Shown in pieces: positions 59,768-64,000 of a stretch of 64,000 nt of DNA (the first letter of the stretch is position 1; each line of letters starts with the position of its first letter). Made by a program: the position numbers and the translations under genes. The notes beneath the pieces were generated by a model. That model was not told the DNA's origin. It saw nothing but the letters and a program-made list of their open reading frames with translations, and made no database searches. This DNA comes from Microbaculum sp051390635 (GTDB lineage: Bacteria; Pseudomonadota; Alphaproteobacteria; Rhizobiales; Tepidamorphaceae): positions 868,001 to 932,000 of the forward strand of contig NZ_JBPODT010000002.1 of NCBI RefSeq assembly GCF_051390635.1, in the 5' to 3' direction.

Positions 59768-60277
59768 TCAGTCCAGACCGATCCCCGTCTCGCGCTGATA
59801 CAGGATCAGATCGAGGGACGGGGCATCGCCTGCGAGTTGCGTCAGCAGGCAATGCACCTGGCCCCGGTGATGGGTCTGGTGATTGAAGAAATGCGTCAGG
59901 GCCGGCGACAGCGGCTGATGGATGTCGGTCGGGTTGGTGATGGTGCGATAGCGGAACCGGCCCGCGAGATCCGTATCCGACAGGCTGCCGACATAGGCCT
60001 GGATGCGGTCGTCCTCCGACCGCCGGGCCATGCGCAGTTCCGCGAAGTCGTCGAACAGGACCGCGTCGAGCCGGGTCGGCGCGCCTTGGGTCCTGGTGAA
60101 CCGCCCCATCCAGATGCGGTCGCCCACGAGGATATGGTTCAGGGTACGGTGGATGGACCCGAAGAAAGCCCCGTGCTCCTTGCGGTACAGATCGTCGGGC
60201 ATCGCCGCGGCGGCGGCGTAGAGCCGCTCGTTGGCCCAGCCGTTATAGCCCGCCATCATCTCGAAATGCGATTTCAC
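59768..60277 (-). CDS. DinB/YfiT-like metalloprotein (DUF664 type)
   Basis: 169 residues, a four-helix bundle of the DinB superfamily (unrelated to polymerase IV). Metal-binding His are in TLNHILVGD and HFFNHQTHHRGQVH. Such proteins are often thiol-dependent transferases or damage-induced factors of unknown substrate. GAGG lies upstream of the ATG at 60277. It is convergent with the small secreted protein and divergent from ndk. Confidence 0.88.
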   Translation of the reverse strand: MKSHFEMMAGYNGWANERLYAAAAAMPDDLYRKEHGAFFGSIHRTLNHILVGDRIWMGRFTRTQGAPTRLDAVLFDDFAELRMARRSEDDRIQAYVGSLSDTDLAGRFRYRTITNPTDIHQPLSPALTHFFNHQTHHRGQVHCLLTQLAGDAPSLDLILYQRETGIGLD

Positions 60278-60383
60278 GGCCGCGCGTCCTCCCTATTAGG
60301 TAAGTAACGCTGTCATAAATTGACGTCGCGGTAAAGCGGGACCGGCACGGGACCGGGTGCGGGCGGGACGCGATCGTCGCGCC

Positions 60384-60412
60384 TTGCGAGGGCGCGGCGA
60401 GCCCGGTATAAG
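60384..60412 (+). promoter_or_regulatory. ndk promoter
   Basis: TTGCGA (60384-60389), 17-base spacer, TATAAG (60407-60412), giving a leader of about 65 bases. It lies in the 206-base gap divergent from the DinB-fold gene. Confidence 0.5.
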
Positions 60413-60483
60413 CCGCGCGACCGCCGGTATCCGGCATTTCCAAATTCAGCGAACCCACCATCAGCAAACGAGGTCGAGCCGAC

Positions 60484-60906
60484 ATGGCGATCGAGCGCAC
60501 CCTTTCCATCATCAAGCCCGACGCGACGGCGCGGAACATCACCGGCAAGATCATCGACAAGCTGGAGAGCGCCGGCCTGCGGGTCGTCGCCCAGAAGCGC
60601 GCCAAGTGGTCGCAGGCCGATGCCGAGGCGTTCTATGCCGTCCACAAGGAGCGTCCGTTCTTCAACGATCTGGTTGCCTTCATGACCTCCGGTCCGATCG
60701 TCCTCCAGGTCCTGGAAGGCGAGGGCGCCGTTGCCAAGAACCGCGAAGTCATGGGCGCCACGAACCCGGCCGACGCCGCCGCCGGCACGATCCGCAAGGA
60801 CTTCGCCGAGAACATCGAGCGCAATTCGGTGCACGGCTCCGACAGCGTCGAGAACGCCGCCAATGAAATCGCCCAGTGCTTCAAGGCCGAGGAAATCGTC
60901 GGCTAG
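60484..60906 (+). CDS. ndk: nucleoside diphosphate kinase
   Basis: 140 residues. The phosphorylated His is in NSVHGSDS (about 117), with the family start ERTLSIIKPDA and a VMGATNPADA segment. It balances NTP and dNTP pools. A strong terminator follows 28 bases after its stop. Confidence 0.98.
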   Translation: MAIERTLSIIKPDATARNITGKIIDKLESAGLRVVAQKRAKWSQADAEAFYAVHKERPFFNDLVAFMTSGPIVLQVLEGEGAVAKNREVMGATNPADAAAGTIRKDFAENIERNSVHGSDSVENAANEIAQCFKAEEIVG

Positions 60907-60933
60907 CGCGGGCCTCCGCTCGCTCTTCCCAGA

Positions 60934-60962
60934 GGCCGGCCGCTTGGCCGGCCTTTTCTTTT
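60934..60962 (+). terminator. rho-independent terminator after ndk
   Basis: GGCCGGCC-GCTT-GGCCGGCC followed by TTTTCTTTT: an 8-bp perfect GC stem, 4-base loop and U-tract. Confidence 0.9.
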
Positions 60963-61023
60963 GCCCGGCCGCCTATTACCGTTCCGCGTCCCCGGAGACC
61001 CGGTGAGAAGGAGGGGGCGTCCG

Positions 61024-63117
61024 ATGAACAAGCCGCTCGATTTGCGGATCGGCCACTCGGCCTGTCCGCATGATTGCCCGTCGACCTGTGCCCTCGACGT
61101 CGAACTGATCGACGCGCGCACGATCGGTCGCGTCCGCGGCGCCCGTGACAACGACTATACCGCCGGCGTCGTCTGCGAGAAGGTCGCCCGCTACGCCGAG
61201 CGCATTCACCATCCAGACCGGCTTCTGCATCCGCTGCGCCGCACCGGCGCCAAGGGCAGCGGCGCGTTCGAGCGCATTTCCTGGGACGACGCGCTCGACA
61301 TCGTTGCCGAGAAATTCCTGGAAGCGGAGCGCGCGCACGGCGCGACGTCGGTCTGGCCGTACTACTACGCCGGAACGATGGGTCTCGTGCAGCGCGACGG
61401 CATTCACCGGCTGCGCCACGCCAAGGGCTACGCGGGCCAATTCGACACGATCTGCACCAACATGGCCTGGACCGGTTTCATCGCCGGCACGGGCCGGCTC
61501 GCCGGGCCCGATCCGCGCGAGATGGCGAAGTCGGACTTCGTGGTGATCTGGGGCACGAACGCGGTCTCGACACAGGTCAACGTGATGACGCACGCGACCA
61601 AGGCGCGCAAGACCCGCGGCGCCAAGATCGCCGTCGTCGACGTCTACATGAACGAGACGATGCGCCAGGCCGATCTCCCGCTGCTCCTGAAGCCGGGGAC
61701 CGACGGCGCGCTCGCCTGCGGGGTCATGCATGTCCTGTTCCGGGATGGCTTCGCGGATTGGGACTATCTGGAGAAATACACCGACCGACCGCGCGATCTC
61801 GAGGCACACCTGAAAACCCGGACGCCGGACTGGGCGGCCGCGATCACCGGCATCCCCGCCGAGACGATCGAGGCGTTCGCCAGGCTGATCGGCGAGACCA
61901 AGCGCACGTATCTGCGTCTCGGTTATGGCTTCTCGCGCAGCCGCAACGGCGCCGCCAACATGCACGCCGCCTCCTGCATCGCCGCGGTCACCGGCGCCTG
62001 GAAATACGAAGGGGGAGGCGCCTTCCATAACAACGGCGCTATCTACAAGCTCGACAAGTCGATGATCGAGGGCACCGACCTGCGTGATCCCGCCATTCGC
62101 AAGCTCGACCAGTCGCGCATTGGCGCGATCCTGACCGGCGACGCCGACGCACTGCACGATGGCCCGCCGGTCACCGCCATGCTGATCCAGAATACCAATC
62201 CCGTCTCGGTCGCGCCCGAACAGGAACTCGTGAAGCGCGGCTTTGCCCGCGACGACCTGTTCGTCTGCGTCCACGAGCAGTTCATGACCGAGACGGCGAA
62301 GATGGCCGACGTCGTGTTGCCGGCGACGATGTTTCTGGAGCACGACGACATCTACAAGGGCGGTGGCCACCAGTATCTGATGCTCGGACCGAAGCTGGTC
62401 GACGCGCCGGGGGAGGCGCGCGAGAACCATGTTGTCCATGCCGAGATCGCGCGCCGCGTCGGCGCGGAGCATCAAGGCTTCGCCATGAGCGCGCGGGAGC
62501 ATATCGACTGGATGCTGAAAGCGTCCGGCTACGGCACGCTTGCCGACCTGGAGGCCGATCGCTGGCGCGATATCCAGCCGGATTTCGAGACCGCCCACTA
62601 CCTGAACGGCTTCGCCAATCCGGATGGCAAGTTCCGGTTCTCGCCCGACTGGACGAATATCGTTGCGCCTAACGACGGCCCGATGGGGCCGTGGCGGACG
62701 CTACCCGAACTGCCCGATCATTGGACGGTGATCGAGGAAGCCGATTCCGAACACCCGTTCCGGCTGGCGACTTCGCCGGCGCGCCGGTTCCTCAATTCCA
62801 CGTTCAACGAGACGCCGACGTCGCGCGAGCGCGAAGGCCGGCCGGAAGTGATGATCCACCCGGAAGACGCCGCCGCCCTGGGTGTCGGGGACGGCGATCG
62901 GGTCCGTATCGGCAATCGCCGCGGCGAGGTTCGCCTGCATGCCCGCCTGTTCGACGGGGTGCGCCGCGGTGTGCTGATCTCCGAAGGGGTGTGGCCGAAC
63001 GAGGCCTTTCCGGACGGCAAGGGCATCAACACCTTGACCGGAGCCGATCCGGTTGCGCCCTATGGCGGCGCGGCTTTCCACGACAACCATGTTTGGCTGC
63101 GCGGGGCAGGCTGGTAA
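61024..63117 (+). CDS. molybdopterin-dependent oxidoreductase (bis-MGD family)
   Basis: 697 residues. An N-terminal 4Fe-4S motif CPHDCPSTC plus VVCEK (Cys spacing CX3CX3C) is followed by the molybdopterin-binding domains, with VIWGTNAVST, IQNTNPVSVAP and a C-terminal dinucleotide-binding domain with SREREGRPEVMIHPEDA. There is no Tat signal, so it is cytoplasmic. It belongs to the YyaE/BisC-like group with unknown electron donors. GGAGGGGG precedes the ATG. The electron partner is not evident in the window. Confidence 0.88.
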   Translation: MNKPLDLRIGHSACPHDCPSTCALDVELIDARTIGRVRGARDNDYTAGVVCEKVARYAERIHHPDRLLHPLRRTGAKGSGAFERISWDDALDIVAEKFLEAERAHGATSVWPYYYAGTMGLVQRDGIHRLRHAKGYAGQFDTICTNMAWTGFIAGTGRLAGPDPREMAKSDFVVIWGTNAVSTQVNVMTHATKARKTRGAKIAVVDVYMNETMRQADLPLLLKPGTDGALACGVMHVLFRDGFADWDYLEKYTDRPRDLEAHLKTRTPDWAAAITGIPAETIEAFARLIGETKRTYLRLGYGFSRSRNGAANMHAASCIAAVTGAWKYEGGGAFHNNGAIYKLDKSMIEGTDLRDPAIRKLDQSRIGAILTGDADALHDGPPVTAMLIQNTNPVSVAPEQELVKRGFARDDLFVCVHEQFMTETAKMADVVLPATMFLEHDDIYKGGGHQYLMLGPKLVDAPGEARENHVVHAEIARRVGAEHQGFAMSAREHIDWMLKASGYGTLADLEADRWRDIQPDFETAHYLNGFANPDGKFRFSPDWTNIVAPNDGPMGPWRTLPELPDHWTVIEEADSEHPFRLATSPARRFLNSTFNETPTSREREGRPEVMIHPEDAAALGVGDGDRVRIGNRRGEVRLHARLFDGVRRGVLISEGVWPNEAFPDGKGINTLTGADPVAPYGGAAFHDNHVWLRGAGW

Positions 63118-63158
63118 GTTAACTACTCTACGGTGCGTTTTTCAGACTGGGAGGCCGG

Positions 63159-63491
63159 ATGATGCGGTTCGGTGCTGGTATTTTGCGTTTCGGGTATTTT
63201 CTGGTGGTGGTCGGCGGTCTGCTGCTGGCGACCGGACATCAGGCGGTGGCGCTGAGCGATCCCGAGGTTCCGCCCGAGGAGGGCGCCCGCCTTGCCTTGA
63301 TCGACTATTGTGTCCAGCAGGAAAGCGGCAAGCACGGCCAGTACGGCACCTACGTCAACACCTGCAAGTGCGCGACGAACCGGGTGCTCAAGGAAATGAA
63401 CCAGGACGAAATGAAGGGCGTCGCCAAGTGGAAGAAGCCCACCTCGGCCGTCAAGAGCCGCTGGGAAAGCGCCTGGGAAGGCTGCAAGTAG
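63159..63491 (+). CDS. small secreted Cys-rich protein, unknown function
   Basis: 110 residues. Signal peptide or membrane anchor of about 30 residues (GYFLVVVGGLLLATG) followed by a charged domain with four Cys (DYC, TCKC, GCK), which probably form disulfides in the periplasm. No domain recognised. It follows the molybdopterin enzyme by 41 bases on the same strand and may be co-transcribed with it. Confidence 0.72.
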   Translation: MMRFGAGILRFGYFLVVVGGLLLATGHQAVALSDPEVPPEEGARLALIDYCVQQESGKHGQYGTYVNTCKCATNRVLKEMNQDEMKGVAKWKKPTSAVKSRWESAWEGCK

Positions 63492-63497
63492 AGCCGG

Positions 63498-64000
63498 TCA
63501 GCGCGGGGCGTCGGTTAGTGGCGGAACCGCGAGCGCGGGCTGCTCGGCTATGTCCTCGTCGACGATGACCCGTTCGTCGACGAGCCTTGCCTTTCCGGAT
63601 GCGATCAGCTCCAGCGCCAGCGGATAGATCCGGTGCTCGTAGGTCAGGACGCGCGCAGCCAGCGTGTCCGCCGTGTCGCGGTTCGAGACGGGGACCGCGA
63701 CCTGGGCGATGATCGGGCCGTTGTCCATTTCCGGACGGACGAAATGCACCGTGCAGCCGGTGATGCGCACGCCGGCCTGCAAGGCGCGTTCGTGCGTTTC
63801 GAGGCCCGGGAAGGCCGGCAGCAGGGACGGGTGGATATTGATCACTTGGTCGCGCCAGCGCCCGACGAAATCCGCGCTCAGGATCCGCATGAAGCCTGCA
63901 AGGCAGATCAGGTCGACCTCGGCGTCTTCCAGTGCTTGCGTCGCGGCGTCCTCGAAGGCCTGTCGGCTGCCCTTGCCCCGAAAATCGATCACTTTCGTGG
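63498..64000 (-). CDS. purN: phosphoribosylglycinamide formyltransferase, N-terminally truncated by window edge
   Basis: The last 166 residues of PurN; the frame is open to the right edge, so the start lies outside. The formyltransferase catalytic residues are visible: Asn and His in NIHPSLLPAFPG, His in GCTVHFV and Asp in MDNGPIIAQ. It formylates GAR in purine synthesis. Purine genes purF and purN are both in the window but far apart. Confidence 0.95.
   Translation of the reverse strand, partial: TKVIDFRGKGSRQAFEDAATQALEDAEVDLICLAGFMRILSADFVGRWRDQVINIHPSLLPAFPGLETHERALQAGVRITGCTVHFVRPEMDNGPIIAQVAVPVSNRDTADTLAARVLTYEHRIYPLALELIASGKARLVDERVIVDEDIAEQPALAVPPLTDAPR

Noticed and set aside
1..64000. 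tRNA, rRNA, CRISPR, IS, prophage or integrative element
   Set aside because: No T-loop GGTTCGA-type signature in the gaps, no regularly spaced repeats, no transposase, integrase or phage gene; nearly all genes have core functions.

Overview
This is a 64 kb, high-GC, very gene-dense chromosomal window from an alphaproteobacterium, most likely an order Hyphomicrobiales (Rhizobiales) member outside Rhizobium/Brucella. The evidence is the DivK-PleD cell-cycle pair, an EipB-type periplasmic protein, DUF3572, a TTAA-N7-TTAA CtrA box and GANTC (CcrM) sites, and gene orders typical of the group (pyrB-pyrC-plsY-dprA, topA-rnr-DUF983-NUDIX, rpsF-rpsR-rplI-dnaB-alr-radA, fabD-fabG-acpP-fabF-mltG-yicC-gmk, rsmA-pdxA-surA-lptD-lptG-lptF). 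It is almost all core genome. I see no IS element, prophage, CRISPR array, tRNA or rRNA.

Layout. 1-5.0 kb: 3' end of an eipB-like gene, DNA polymerase IV, a ROK sugar kinase, DUF3572, then divK-pleD (c-di-GMP and cell-cycle signalling). 5.0-5.42 kb: no protein gene, but a run of strong hairpins ending in a UUCG-loop rho-independent terminator, a candidate structured RNA. 5.4-13.4 kb: aldehyde dehydrogenase, L33, and a minus-strand block topA, rnr, DUF983, NUDIX. 13.4-21.5 kb: a small accessory insertion (small protein, methyltransferase) between topA and dprA, then dprA-plsY-pyrC-pyrB, a membrane diguanylate cyclase, an AEC transporter and ruvX. 21.6-28 kb, plus strand: UPF0173 hydrolase, gatC-gatA, then a YfgM-like/BamB-like/Der operon. 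28-38.2 kb, minus strand: SDR, purF, cvpA, radA, alr, dnaB, cfa, rplI, rpsR, rpsF. 38.6-45.1 kb, plus strand: fatty-acid synthesis (fabD, fabG, acpP, fabF), mltG, yicC, gmk. 45.1-52.9 kb, minus strand: rsmA, pdxA, a SurA-like chaperone and the LPS exporter genes lptD-lptG-lptF. 53.1-64 kb: pepA-holC-methyltransferase, an ABC-F ATPase, a short accessory patch (Tat-exported cyclase-family hydrolase, two small secreted proteins, a DinB-fold protein), ndk, a molybdopterin oxidoreductase, a small secreted Cys-rich protein, and purN running off the right edge.

How it fits together. Envelope building is a strong theme: phospholipid acylation (PlsY), fatty-acid synthesis, cyclopropane fatty acids, LPS export (LptDFG), outer-membrane protein assembly (BamB-like, SurA-like) and peptidoglycan (Alr, MltG). 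Nucleotide and DNA metabolism is the other (PyrB/PyrC, PurF, PurN, Gmk, Ndk, TopA, DnaB, RadA, RuvX, HolC, DprA, DinB). The most interesting non-coding signals are the structured RNA at about 5.13-5.41 kb, which has a 9-nt alternative pairing; the CtrA box with an embedded CcrM site upstream of dnaB; an S6:S18-type leader that would sequester the rpsF ribosome binding site; a long stem in the fabD leader; and inverted repeats over the topA and dinB promoter regions. The pyrC product lacks the HxH metal ligands and is probably a non-catalytic partner of PyrB.
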